This document shows positions 25,580 through 33,806 of a DNA stretch of 64,000 nucleotides, piece by piece. Below the pieces are notes generated by a model, which saw only the letters and a list, made by a program, of their open reading frames with translations, ran no database searches and had not been told where the DNA came from. The position numbers and the translations under genes are program-made. Source of the stretch: DATCMU01 sp036563245 (GTDB lineage Bacteria > Pseudomonadota > Alphaproteobacteria > Rhizobiales > Devosiaceae); NCBI GenBank assembly GCA_036563245.1, contig DATCMU010000009.1:21696-85695 (forward strand), in the 5' to 3' direction. Numbering within the stretch: the first letter of the stretch is position 1; each line of letters begins with the position of its first letter.

Positions 25580-26494
25580 ATGCCGAACGCAATTTCAATG
25601 CGCCCTCGTCAGCCGAGGCGTCAACTGGCGCCGGGCCAGGTCTCCGAACTCACCGTGATCGACCGCAACGGCTCCAATCGCACCGTGATCTATGAGACCG
25701 CCGAACTGATCGAGGCGCCGAACTGGTCGCCGGACGGCAAATGGCTGGTGTTCAATGCCGACGGGCGGCTGTTCCGCATCTCGCCGGACGGGGCCGATGG
25801 GCCGCACCGCATCAATACCGCGCCGGTCGAGAACCTCAACAACGACCACGTGATCTCGCCCGACGGCGCGACGATCCATCTCAGCGCCGGCGGCCATCTC
25901 TATCGCGTTCCGTTCTCGGGCGGTGCGCCGGTCCGGGTCTCCAACGATCACGACCCGGCGTGCGATTTCGGCCACTACCTGCACGGCATCTCTCCCGACG
26001 GCGCGACGCTGAGTTACGTAGGGCTGGAGAAAGGACCTGACGGCAAGACCATATTCCGCATCTACACCATTCCCGCCGGCGGCGGGCCAGATACGGTGCT
26101 GACCGATGGAGCGTGTCCGGTCGACGGACCGGAATTCTCGGCGGACGGGCAATGGATCTATTTCAACTCCGAGGCCGCCGCCACACGCCCCGGCCACGCC
26201 CAGGTTTTCCGCATGCGTCCGGACGGCTCGGGACGCGAACAACTCACCAGCGACGAGCGGGTCAACTGGTTCCCGCATTGCGCCCCGGATGGCACGATTG
26301 CCTATGTGAGCTTCCCGCCCGGCACGACCGGGCACCCCGCGGACAAACAGGTAGTCCTCAGGGTGATGGATGCGGATGGAGCGAACATGCGCGACATCGC
26401 GACCCTTTTCGGCGGTCAGGGCACGATCAACGTCAATTCATGGGCCCCGGACAGCAAGAGGCTTGCCTATGTCGCCTATCCGATGGCGGGCTGA
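25580..26494 (+). CDS. PD40/TolB-like beta-propeller protein without signal peptide
   Basis: About 304 residues made of repeated PD40 (WD40-like) blades, each with a W/D-SPDGKW or SADGQW motif: APNWSPDGKWLVF, HVISPDGATIHL, GISPDGATLSY, EFSADGQWIYF, HCAPDGTIAY, WAPDSKRLAY. Unlike periplasmic TolB it has no signal peptide at the start I use, so it may be cytoplasmic; the start is uncertain because no strong ribosome-binding site is visible (an ATG at 25598 is the alternative). Ligand unknown. The last 19 bases overlap the convergent molybdoenzyme gene. Confidence 0.78.
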   Translation: MPNAISMRPRQPRRQLAPGQVSELTVIDRNGSNRTVIYETAELIEAPNWSPDGKWLVFNADGRLFRISPDGADGPHRINTAPVENLNNDHVISPDGATIHLSAGGHLYRVPFSGGAPVRVSNDHDPACDFGHYLHGISPDGATLSYVGLEKGPDGKTIFRIYTIPAGGGPDTVLTDGACPVDGPEFSADGQWIYFNSEAAATRPGHAQVFRMRPDGSGREQLTSDERVNWFPHCAPDGTIAYVSFPPGTTGHPADKQVVLRVMDADGANMRDIATLFGGQGTINVNSWAPDSKRLAYVAYPMAG

Positions 26495-28731
26495 GCGCGG
26501 GCGCCTTCCTTCAGGGCCCCGTTGCCGGGCTTTTCGACCCACACCCTGACCGACTTGAAGGCCGGGGTCTTGCTGCGCGGATCGGCCTCTTGCCCGGTCA
26601 GTATGTTGGCTTCGGGGAAATAGGCCATCGCGGAGCCCGGAGGCAGATCGAAGGCCAGCGCGGTCACGCCCACCATGCGCCCGCTCTGCGAGCACACGTC
26701 CACCGTCGAACCGTCGGCTATGCCGCGCGCCTGCATGTCCGAGGCATTGAGCAGGACAGACCAGCGCCCGGCATTGCGGCGATAGCTGTCCTTCTCTTCA
26801 TAGATGATGGTGTTGAATTGCCCCTCGCTGCGTATCGTGGCCAGCGTGAGCACGCCGTCGCGTTCGCGCCCCGCCCCGTTTCCCCTCGTGATGGGCGTGA
26901 CCTGGAAGCGGGCCCTGCCCTCGGGCAGGTCGAACCGGGGGGCGTGCATGAGGCGATTGCGGATGTGGAACTCGCGCCTGGCGACATCGATGTCCGCCAG
27001 CTCCTCCATGCCGGGTACGATCCTGGCGATCGCATCGCGCGTTCGCGCGTGCTGCTTGAACCCCGCGAAGTCGACAGGCGCATCCGGCATCATTGCGCTT
27101 GCCAGGTCCGCAAGGATGTGGGTTTCGGGGCGCACATTGTCGAGCCGCCCGATCCCCCCGTCGCTGAGCCGGACGAAGTTGAACATCGACTCCTGGGTCG
27201 TGGGCTGCCACTCCTCGTCGCGCGCGGTCACCGGCAGGATCAGTGCCTCACCGCCGTCCAGCCCGTGAACATGGCCGCGATTGAGGGTGGTGGTGAGAAA
27301 GACCTTCAACCCGATCCGCGACAGGGCTTCGCCCGCCCAGGCGGTATTCGGCGAGGCTTCGTAGAGGTTGCCACCCATGATGAGCGCGCAATCCACACTG
27401 CCCGCCGCCGCCGCCCGCATGCATGCAAGAGTGTCCATGCCCCCGCCCCTTGGCAGGTTCACGCCGTAATGGTTCTCGAGCGCGGCAAGCACCGTCTCCG
27501 CAAGCACCGGCTTCACGCCGATCGTGCCGACGCCCTGGACATTGGAATGCCCACGCAAGGGCAGAAGCCCCGCGAACCGCTTTCCGATCATGCCGCGCAA
27601 GAGTGCAAGATTGGCGACCGCCTCGACATTGGCGACCCCGTGCGCGTGGTGCGTGAGCCCCATGCCCCAGGCAAACACCGCGTTGCGCGAACGTGCGTAA
27701 AGGGCCGCGACGCGCATCAACTCGCTTTCGGAAACGCCGCACCGCGCTTCGATATCCGCGAAATCGAGCGCGTCGAGGTCAGCCTTGAAGGCCTCGTATC
27801 CCGCTGTGTGGCTTGCGATGAAATCGTCCGCCTCCGCGCCGAGCGCCAGCACGGCCTTGGCCAGCCCCTTGAGCAGGGCGACGTCTTCTCCGATACGCGG
27901 CTGCAGGAAGTCGGAGGCAATCTCGGTGCCGCCGGCAATCATGGACTTCGGGCTCTTGGGGACCGCGAACTTCATCAGGCCCGGTTCGCGGGCGGGATTG
28001 ATTACCACCACGTCCCCGCCCCTGTCGCGGCACGCCTTGAGCATGTGGATGAAGCGCGGATGGTTCGAGGCCGGGTTGGCCCCGATCACGAAGATCAGGT
28101 CGGCGCCCTCGAGGTCCGCGAGTTCCACGGTGGCCGTGCCCTTGCCGATGGTCGTGCCCAGGCCCTCGCTCGTCGCCTGGTGGCAATAATAAGAGCAGTT
28201 GTTCACATTGTTGGTGCCGTAGGCACGGGCCATCAACTGGAAAAGGAATGCAGCCTCGTTCGAGGACCGCCCCGAAGAATAGAAGAAAGTCCGGTCAGGC
28301 GAAGTGGCGCGAAATCCCGCTGCGGCGCGAGCGATTGCCCAATCCCAGGTGACCGGGGTGAACCTGTCCGAATCCGCGGCCTTGTGGATCGGTGAATTGA
28401 GTCGGCCAAGGCTCTCGATTTCCCGGCCGGTCAGCTCCTTCAGGTCCTTCAGGCCGTGCTCGAAAATCTCCAGCGGGATGGCCGGCTGGATGTCGGTCGA
28501 TTGCGCCTGCACACTCTTGTTGCAGACCGAGGGGAACTCGCCAAGTTCGTTGACCATGCCCCCGTTCTGGCCGCCCATGCCATAGGCGCAGGCCTTGCAC
28601 GTGTTCTTCGCGGTCAGCGCCTTGGCCGCCTTGCCCACGCCGATACGCGATACGGTCCTGAGCGTGTAGAGAACTTTCTTCGCGCCGCCACCGATCACCG
28701 GCCGCTCACCATGTGCCCGCCGATCCGCCAT
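26476..28731 (-). CDS. FdhF/YdeP-family molybdopterin oxidoreductase
   Basis: 751-residue member of the DMSO-reductase superfamily, YdeP-like branch (TIGR01701). An N-terminal cluster region NTCKACAYGMGG is followed by CNKS near 70. The cofactor region FFYSSGRSSNEAAFLFQ is followed by NNCSYYCHQA, with a Cys in the position of the Mo-coordinating residue. Later come VIGANPASNHPR and a C-terminal molydopterin-dinucleotide domain with FNTIIYEEKDSYRRN. Real substrate unknown; E. coli YdeP is linked to acid resistance. No tat signal, so cytoplasmic. ATG at 28731 with GAGGGG just upstream. No accessory subunit genes nearby. Confidence 0.9.
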   Translation of the reverse strand: MADRRAHGERPVIGGGAKKVLYTLRTVSRIGVGKAAKALTAKNTCKACAYGMGGQNGGMVNELGEFPSVCNKSVQAQSTDIQPAIPLEIFEHGLKDLKELTGREIESLGRLNSPIHKAADSDRFTPVTWDWAIARAAAGFRATSPDRTFFYSSGRSSNEAAFLFQLMARAYGTNNVNNCSYYCHQATSEGLGTTIGKGTATVELADLEGADLIFVIGANPASNHPRFIHMLKACRDRGGDVVVINPAREPGLMKFAVPKSPKSMIAGGTEIASDFLQPRIGEDVALLKGLAKAVLALGAEADDFIASHTAGYEAFKADLDALDFADIEARCGVSESELMRVAALYARSRNAVFAWGMGLTHHAHGVANVEAVANLALLRGMIGKRFAGLLPLRGHSNVQGVGTIGVKPVLAETVLAALENHYGVNLPRGGGMDTLACMRAAAAGSVDCALIMGGNLYEASPNTAWAGEALSRIGLKVFLTTTLNRGHVHGLDGGEALILPVTARDEEWQPTTQESMFNFVRLSDGGIGRLDNVRPETHILADLASAMMPDAPVDFAGFKQHARTRDAIARIVPGMEELADIDVARREFHIRNRLMHAPRFDLPEGRARFQVTPITRGNGAGRERDGVLTLATIRSEGQFNTIIYEEKDSYRRNAGRWSVLLNASDMQARGIADGSTVDVCSQSGRMVGVTALAFDLPPGSAMAYFPEANILTGQEADPRSKTPAFKSVRVWVEKPGNGALKEGARAQPAIG

Positions 28732-28801
28732 CAGCCCCTCCCAAACCCTTCATGCCCAATAAATGCTGCGAGCAACGAATGACCAGTGCCTCGGAGCCTT
28801 G

Positions 28802-29266
28802 TCATACCGGAAGCCCGGTGCGGGCCTTGACCTCGCGAATGCTCATGTTGGAGTGCACGCGCGCCACGCCGGGCAGGCGCGCCACCAGCCGCCTGTGCAG
28901 GCGTTCGAAATCCTCGGAGTCGCGGCATACGACCCTGAGGATATAGTCCGAAGTCCCCGCCATCAGGTGGCATTCCAGCACTTCGGGAATGTCGAGCACG
29001 GCCTGCTCGAACGCATCCAGCGAAGGCTCGCTCTGGCTCGACAGTGAAACCTCGATGAAGAACTGCATGGCGAAGCCAAGCTGCTCGCGATTGAGCTCGG
29101 CACGATAGCCAAGGATCAGCCCGCTTTCCTCAAGGGTCTTCAGCCTGCGGTGGCACGCCGAGGCGCTGAGGCCGACCGCCTCGCCCAGTTCCGCAACGCT
29201 TTGCCGGCAGTCCGCCTGCACCCGCCGAAGGATACTGCGGTCGATGGCATCAAGATGCAATTCCAT
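28802..29266 (-). CDS. Lrp/AsnC-family regulator, probable activator of ald
   Basis: 154 residues: N-terminal HTH (LDAIDRSILRRVQADCRQSVAELGEAVGLSASACHRRLKTLEESG) and a C-terminal RAM ligand-binding domain (VSLSSQSEPSLDAFEQAVLDIPEVLECHLMAGTSDYILRVVC). Divergent from alanine dehydrogenase with a dyad in between, the arrangement of AldR/BkdR-type regulators that respond to alanine or other amino acids. ATG at 29266. Ligand identity is inferred from context only. Confidence 0.92.
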   Translation of the reverse strand: MELHLDAIDRSILRRVQADCRQSVAELGEAVGLSASACHRRLKTLEESGLILGYRAELNREQLGFAMQFFIEVSLSSQSEPSLDAFEQAVLDIPEVLECHLMAGTSDYILRVVCRDSEDFERLHRRLVARLPGVARVHSNMSIREVKARTGLPV

Positions 29267-29279
29267 TGCGTGTTACTCG

Positions 29280-29297
29280 ACATAATTCGAATTTTGT
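29280..29297. promoter_or_regulatory. Imperfect 18-bp dyad between lrp-type gene and ald
   Basis: ACATAATTCGAATTTTGT reads nearly the same on both strands (two mismatched pairs) around a perfect AATTCGAATT core. It lies 13 bases before the Lrp-type gene and about 95 bases before ald, as expected for an autoregulatory and activating Lrp/AsnC site. Confidence 0.6.
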
Positions 29298-29390
29298 CCC
29301 GAAGTAGAGCGGATCGATAGCGAGTTTGCAAGAAAATCCCGGTCCCGATGTGCCACAATTTGCAATATTACGAACAGGGAGGGTCTCGCG

Positions 29391-30509
29391 ATGTTGATTG
29401 GCGTCCCCAAGGAAATAAAGAACCACGAATATCGTGTCGGCCTGACGCCGGAGAGCGTCACCGAGCTTGTCGCCGCGGGCCACAGGGTCATCGTCGAAAC
29501 GCGCGCCGGTGAGGGGATCGGGGCCGGTGACGACGCCTACAAGGCCGCTGGCGCGACCATCGCGCCGGATGCCTCGACCGTTTTCCAGACCGCGGAGATG
29601 ATCGTCAAGGTCAAGGAGCCGCAGGCGGTGGAACGCGCAATGCTGCGCCCCGATCAGGTGCTGTTCACCTATCTGCACCTCGCTCCCGATCCAGACCAGA
29701 CGCGCGACCTCGTCAAGTCGGGCGCGATCTGCATCGCCTACGAGACGGTAACCGATGCCAGCGGCGGGCTTCCGCTGCTCAAGCCGATGAGCCAGGTCGC
29801 GGGCCGCATGTCGATCCAGGCCGGTGCCACCGCGCTTGAAAAGGCCCATGGCGGCCGCGGCGTCCTGCTCGGCGGCGTACCCGGCGTCCAGCCCGGCAAG
29901 GTCGTCGTGCTTGGCGGCGGTGTCGTTGGGTTCAATGCGGCGCAGATGGCGGTCGGCTTGCAGGCCGACGTGACCATTCTCGACAAGAGCCCGGCGGTTC
30001 TGGAGCGTCTCAGCAATCACTTCGGCGCCAGCGCCCGCGTGCTCTACTCGAACAAGGCGGCCTTGGCCGAAGCCGTCGCCTCGGCGGACGTGGTTGTGGG
30101 GGCCGTGCTGGTTCCGGGCGCCGCCGCGCCAAAGCTCGTCACCCGCAACATGCTCAAGACCATGAAGCACGGTGCGGTGCTGGTCGACGTGGCCATCGAC
30201 CAGGGCGGCTGCTTCGAGACCAGCCATGCAACGACTCATGCCGAACCGACTTTCACGGTCGACGGCATCGTTCACTACTGCGTCGCAAACATGCCGGGCG
30301 CGGTTGCGCGCACCTCGACCTATGCACTCAACAACGCCACCCTGCCCTTCGCCCTGGCGCTCGCCAACAAGGGCTGGCGCAAGGCGCTGGCCGAAGACCA
30401 GCATCTGCGGGCCGGGCTCAATGTGTGCCAGGGCCGGGTGACCTGCCAGCCGGTCGCCGATGCGCAGCACTACGAAGCGATCGCGCCTGAAGTCGCAATC
30501 GCGGCCTGA
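29391..30509 (+). CDS. ald: Alanine dehydrogenase Ald
   Basis: NAD-dependent interconversion of L-alanine and pyruvate plus ammonium. 372 residues. MLIGVPKEIKNHEYRVGLTP at the N-terminus contains the conserved Arg, followed by KVKEPQ with the catalytic Lys, YLHLA with the catalytic His, the nucleotide loop LGGGVVGFNAAQMA (about 176-189), and the DVAIDQGGCFETS region. AGGGAGGG lies upstream of the ATG at 29391. A strong terminator follows. Could feed alanine nitrogen into ammonium, in keeping with the neighbouring urea genes, though there is no shared promoter. Confidence 0.97.
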   Translation: MLIGVPKEIKNHEYRVGLTPESVTELVAAGHRVIVETRAGEGIGAGDDAYKAAGATIAPDASTVFQTAEMIVKVKEPQAVERAMLRPDQVLFTYLHLAPDPDQTRDLVKSGAICIAYETVTDASGGLPLLKPMSQVAGRMSIQAGATALEKAHGGRGVLLGGVPGVQPGKVVVLGGGVVGFNAAQMAVGLQADVTILDKSPAVLERLSNHFGASARVLYSNKAALAEAVASADVVVGAVLVPGAAAPKLVTRNMLKTMKHGAVLVDVAIDQGGCFETSHATTHAEPTFTVDGIVHYCVANMPGAVARTSTYALNNATLPFALALANKGWRKALAEDQHLRAGLNVCQGRVTCQPVADAQHYEAIAPEVAIAA

Positions 30510-30535
30510 TCGTCGTCGCTGGACGTCCGGAAACG

Positions 30536-30575
30536 AAGAAAGCCCCGCGCATGGCGCGGGGCTTTCTCTTTTGGT
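30536..30575. terminator. Bidirectional intrinsic terminator between ald and the exported-protein gene
   Basis: Ten-base GC stem (30541-30550 with 30554-30563), three-base loop, T-rich on both sides (TTCTCTTTT on plus; TTTCTTCGTTT on minus). It ends ald from the left and the convergent small exported-protein gene from the right. Confidence 0.9.
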
Positions 30576-30600
30576 TCAGGCTCGGGCGGCCGCGCCGCCG

Positions 30601-31035
30601 TCAGTTCTCGTAGATCGAGATCGCGCTGCCGTTGACCGAGATTGCGACCATGCGATTGACGTTGAGCTTGCGCCCATCGAGCCACGCCTTGATCGCGGCA
30701 TTCCCGGACATCGCCTTTTCGAGATCCGCGATCTGCGTCTTGTGGGCGCCGATGGCCTGCTCCACCTTCATCACCTCGGGAAGCGGATAGTCTGCCCGAA
30801 TATGGAACAGCGATACGTGCTTGGCCTTGCTCAGGGCCGTGATGTCGGCAGGCGTGTAGACGCCCACCAGCTTGATCAGGTCGGCGGAGGCGACCGCATC
30901 GGCCTTCTTGCCGATGGAGATCGTGGCCAGCGGCACGCCACTTGCGGTCTTGGTCGCGGCCCAGGAAGCGCTGGCGCCGAGCATGAGGGTAGCGGCCGCC
31001 AGGGCGGCTACCGGAAGAACAACGAACCTGTTCAT
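30601..31035 (-). CDS. Small exported protein, tandem family member A
   Basis: 144 residues: signal peptide (about 1-26, cut after SASWA), then a mature domain of about 118 residues with no family I recognise. It is clearly paralogous to the next gene upstream: DLIKLVGVYTPADIT matches DLVPLVGMYTSAEL, and VNRMVAISVNGSAISIYEN matches IKDVVAVSAMDGKASVYLQ. The C-terminal half alternates a charged helix (KTQIADLEKAMSGNAAIKAWL) and two strands. Probably periplasmic. The ATG at 31035 begins the signal peptide; the 19-residue upstream extension is rejected. Confidence 0.78.
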   Translation of the reverse strand: MNRFVVLPVAALAAATLMLGASASWAATKTASGVPLATISIGKKADAVASADLIKLVGVYTPADITALSKAKHVSLFHIRADYPLPEVMKVEQAIGAHKTQIADLEKAMSGNAAIKAWLDGRKLNVNRMVAISVNGSAISIYEN

Positions 31036-31385
31036 CTTCTGATTCCAATAGGTTGGATTGTTATGGCGTTGCCGGCTGGCGTGTGGGGACAACGCCGTGT
31101 TCCGGCAACGAACCGGAGTTCACGCCCCGATCCGGGTAAATTCGCGACCCGCTTTCGGCATTCCGGCGGTGGAACGATGGCTTTTGCGCGGCAGCGATCA
31201 CATTGCGGTGAGAATTATTACCGCGCAGCCATTGCGGCCTTGAAGGAAACAAAAGAGCCTCGCGGCAGGTCCAGCCAGGGTGAAGACCGGTCACGCCGCG
31301 AGGCTCCAGGGACCCCGGCGGAGGGGCTAGGGATGGAGGGACACATCAGAACCGCCGGGGGATGGGAGAATTGTGAGAGAGCGAA
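31036..31385. other. 350-base intergenic region between the tandem exported-protein genes
   Basis: Holds the promoter region of member A, the block AGTTCACGCCCCG (31117-31129, plus strand) that recurs upstream of member B, and the terminator of member B at 31244-31306. Near 31315-31375 is a further GC-rich inverted repeat around CCCCGGCGG/CCGCCGGGGG. No credible ORF. Confidence 0.7.
31244..31306 (-). terminator. Intrinsic terminator of exported-protein gene B
   Basis: Twelve-base perfect stem (31255-31266 with 31295-31306) with a long loop, followed on the minus strand by TTTTGTTTCC. It lies about 80 bases past the stop of gene B and ends that transcript before gene A, so the two paralogues are separate transcription units. 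Confidence 0.8.
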
Positions 31386-31814
31386 CTACTGCAGATAGAC
31401 CGACGCCTTGCCGTCCATGGCGCTGACGGCGACCACGTCCTTGATCTGCACCTTGTTTGCCTTGAACCAGTTCGCGATCGCGGTATCCGACGAGAGCGCG
31501 GTTCTGAGCTTGGCGATTTCCGCGGAATTGTCGGTCATCGCGGTCTGCAATCGATCGATGTCCTTTCCTGTGTAGGTGTTGGGCAGACGGAAGACGTCCA
31601 CGCTGGTTGCGCCGCCGAAGCGACCGAGTTCGGCGCTGGTGTACATGCCGACCAGCGGAACAAGATCACTGGCCGATGGCGCGATCGCGCCCGTTCCGTT
31701 GACGAGCTTGGCATGCATCGCCTCGGGCGAGGTGGACGCCGAGGCAATGCCTGGGGCGAAGGCGAGGGCAAAAGCGGTAAGCACTGCCGCCGAGAGCGTA
31801 ACGATCCGATTCAT
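31386..31814 (-). CDS. Small exported protein, tandem family member B
   Basis: 142 residues: signal peptide (about 1-26, cut after GIASA), then a mature domain paralogous to member A along its whole length, including a DLVPLVGMYTSAEL segment, a helix TDNSAEIAKLRTALSSDTAIANWF and the closing strands. No cysteines, no lipobox, no known domain. An AGGGAGTTCGAA stretch precedes the ATG at 31814. The conserved hydrophobic-charged pattern and conserved length argue for a folded periplasmic protein. Function unknown. Confidence 0.78.
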   Translation of the reverse strand: MNRIVTLSAAVLTAFALAFAPGIASASTSPEAMHAKLVNGTGAIAPSASDLVPLVGMYTSAELGRFGGATSVDVFRLPNTYTGKDIDRLQTAMTDNSAEIAKLRTALSSDTAIANWFKANKVQIKDVVAVSAMDGKASVYLQ

Positions 31815-32227
31815 TTCGAACTCCCTTGGAATTTCGGGAACAGACCGGGGCCTCGATGGGGTCTTGGGCCAGGGGACTCAGGCCCTTCGGGTGTCTCGGG
31901 CCGGCGCGGCAACGCCGACAGGTCGAAGTTCACGCCCCGCTTCTGGCGGCTTCTCGACATCACCCGGGAAATTTCGTGCTGAAATCGTGACCATTTGGCG
32001 GCGCCGTTCACGACCGCGCGAGAATGCTAAACAATTGGAAAGATTGGTAAGATCTTCAGATCAAGAACCCCCGGAGCCGCGAAGCATCCGGGGGCCGAGG
32101 CTATGGTGCAAACAACCTCTGCCGGAGGCGTGAGCCTTCGGTCCGCAAAGAATACAGCATCAGCCCATTTCGGTCATCCGAGACCCAGCGCCACAATTTC
32201 GCGTAATTATTATGCAAATTCCTAATA

Positions 32228-32244
32228 TGCATATTTTTTTTGCA
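32228..32244. promoter_or_regulatory. NtrC-like dyad upstream of urtA
   Basis: TGCA-N9-TGCA, the spacing of an NtrC site (TGCAC...GTGCA, 17 bases), lies about 140 bases before the -24 box. The wider inverted repeat ATATGCA/TGCATAT (32225-32231 with 32241-32247) covers it. Flanking TGCA words at 32213 and 32251 may extend the array. The outer C/G of the consensus are replaced by T, so this is tentative. Confidence 0.45.
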
Positions 32245-32372
32245 TATTCGTGCATCAAAGCCCATGACTCGGGCAACCTTACTGACATAATTCATGCCGC
32301 GCCTGTGGTCGTCGGCAGGTAAAAATCCAGAAAACCGTGTCAGATCAATGAACTAAAGAAATGCCAGCGAGT

Positions 32373-32389
32373 CTGGCATGTTGCTTGCT
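32373..32389 (+). promoter_or_regulatory. Sigma-54 promoter of the urt/ure block
   Basis: CTGGCATGTTGCTTGCT matches the RpoN consensus TGGCACG-N4-TTGCW at all but one position, with the obligatory GG-N10-GC spacing (GG at 32375-32376, GC at 32387-32388). Transcription would start near 32400, leaving a 30-base leader with GGAGG seven bases before the urtA ATG. Nitrogen-starvation control through NtrC is the expected mode. Confidence 0.88.
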
Positions 32390-32430
32390 CCTCTTTTGCG
32401 CGGTGCAAACACCTACTGTCGGAGGTTTGA

Positions 32431-33732
32431 ATGACAGGTCTACTGCGCAAAATCGCCGCCCTCGGGCTGGCAACCGGTCTCATGGCCGGAGCCCTTCCCA
32501 TGGTCGCGCCGCAAGCTGCGGACGACACCATCAAGGTGGGTATCCTTCACTCCCTGTCGGGAACCATGGCGATATCCGAGACTACGCTCAAGGACGTCAT
32601 GCTCATGCTCATCGACGAGCAGAACAAGAAAGGCGGCCTGCTGGGCAAGAAGCTCGAACCGGTGGTCGTCGATCCGGCCTCCGACTGGCCGCTCTTCGCC
32701 GAGAAAGCCCGCGAACTTATCTCGGTCGATGGTGTTGCGGCAGTGTTCGGTTGCTGGACCTCTGTGTCCCGCAAATCGGTCCTGCCCGTGTTCAAGGAAC
32801 TCAATTCGATGCTCTTCTACCCCGTCCAGTACGAGGGCGAAGAAAGCGAGCGCAATGTGTTCTATACCGGCGCCGCGCCGAACCAGCAGGCCATCCCCGC
32901 CGTCGACTACCTGATGAACCAGGAAGGCGTGCAGCGCTGGGTGCTCGAAGGCACCGACTACGTCTATCCGCGCACGACCAACAAGATCCTCGAGGCCTAT
33001 CTGAAGTCCAAGGGCGTTGCCCCCGAAGACATCATGGTGAACTACACGCCCTTCGGGTTCTCCGACTGGCAGACTGAGGTTTCGGCGATCAAGGCGTTCG
33101 GTTCGGCCGGCAAGAAGACCGCCGTCGTATCCACCGTCAACGGCGACGCCAACGTGCCCTTCTACAAGGAACTGGGCAACCAGGGCATCAAGGCCGAGGA
33201 CATCCCCGTGGTGGCCTTCTCGGTTGGCGAAGAGGAGCTTTCGGGCATGGATACGGCCCCGCTTGTCGGCCACCTTGCCGCCTGGAACTATTTCGAAAGC
33301 GTCGACACCCCCGAGAACGCGGCCTTCATCGACGAGTGGCACAAGTTCATCGGCAATGACAAGCGCACCACCAACGACCCGATGGAAGCAGCCTATATCG
33401 GCTTCAACATGTGGGTGAAGGCAGTGGAGAAGGCCGGAACCACCGACACCGATGCAGTGCTCGACTCCATTATCGGTGTGACGGTGCCCAACCTGACCGG
33501 CGGCTATGCCACGATGATGCCGAACCATCACATCACCAAGCCGGTGCTGATTGGTGAAATCCAGGACGATGGCCAGTTCGACGTTGTCTCCGAAACGCCC
33601 GGAACCGTGCCCGGCGACGCCTGGTCCGACTACCTGCCCGGCTCAAAGGACCTGATCTCTGATTGGCGCAAGCCTCTGTCCTGCGGCAACTTCAACGTCG
33701 CCACAGGCAAGTGCGGCGGCGCCGGCGAATAA
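32431..33732 (+). CDS. urtA: Urea ABC transporter substrate-binding protein UrtA
   Basis: Periplasmic high-affinity urea receptor. 433 residues: signal peptide (about 1-30), then a type I periplasmic-binding fold of the branched-chain amide class: VGILHSLSGTMAISE, VFGCWTSVSRKSVLPVF, FYPVQYEGEESERNVFYTGAAPNQQ, ending with the Cys-containing tail PLSCGNFNVATGKCGG. The YPVQYEG motif is typical of UrtA rather than LivK. GGAGG is well placed before the ATG at 32431. First gene of the urt operon, downstream of the sigma-54 promoter and followed by a terminator that would raise its level over the membrane subunits. Confidence 0.97.
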   Translation: MTGLLRKIAALGLATGLMAGALPMVAPQAADDTIKVGILHSLSGTMAISETTLKDVMLMLIDEQNKKGGLLGKKLEPVVVDPASDWPLFAEKARELISVDGVAAVFGCWTSVSRKSVLPVFKELNSMLFYPVQYEGEESERNVFYTGAAPNQQAIPAVDYLMNQEGVQRWVLEGTDYVYPRTTNKILEAYLKSKGVAPEDIMVNYTPFGFSDWQTEVSAIKAFGSAGKKTAVVSTVNGDANVPFYKELGNQGIKAEDIPVVAFSVGEEELSGMDTAPLVGHLAAWNYFESVDTPENAAFIDEWHKFIGNDKRTTNDPMEAAYIGFNMWVKAVEKAGTTDTDAVLDSIIGVTVPNLTGGYATMMPNHHITKPVLIGEIQDDGQFDVVSETPGTVPGDAWSDYLPGSKDLISDWRKPLSCGNFNVATGKCGGAGE

Positions 33733-33749
33733 GCTGGGCTGACAGCCTC

Positions 33750-33783
33750 GGCGAGGGCGGAAACCGCCCTCGCCCCATTTTTT
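33750..33783 (+). terminator. Intercistronic intrinsic terminator between urtA and urtB
   Basis: Eleven-base perfect GC stem (33750-33760 with 33764-33774), AAA loop, then CCATTTTTT. It meets all criteria of a Rho-independent terminator and sits 18 bases after the urtA stop, 24 before the urtB start. Partial read-through would give binding protein in excess over UrtB-E. Confidence 0.9.
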
Positions 33784-33806
33784 CCCTCGCACGCCCGGAC
33801 AGCGAC

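Larger units (their letters stand above)
31815..32430. other. 616-base regulatory region between gene B and urtA
   Basis: Contains, in order: the shared AGTTCACGCCCCG block (31927-31939) upstream of gene B; a hairpin (32068-32075 with 32087-32094) that could end a short transcript; a GGTGCAAACA..GGAGG segment at 32104 resembling the urtA leader at 32401; an AT-rich tract with four TGCA words (32213, 32228, 32241, 32251); and the sigma-54 promoter of urtA. No credible ORF. Confidence 0.75.

Noticed and set aside
32101..32295. A 64-codon minus-strand ORF upstream of urtA
   Set aside because: Basic, compositionally odd, no ribosome-binding site, and overlaps the TGCA regulatory tract.
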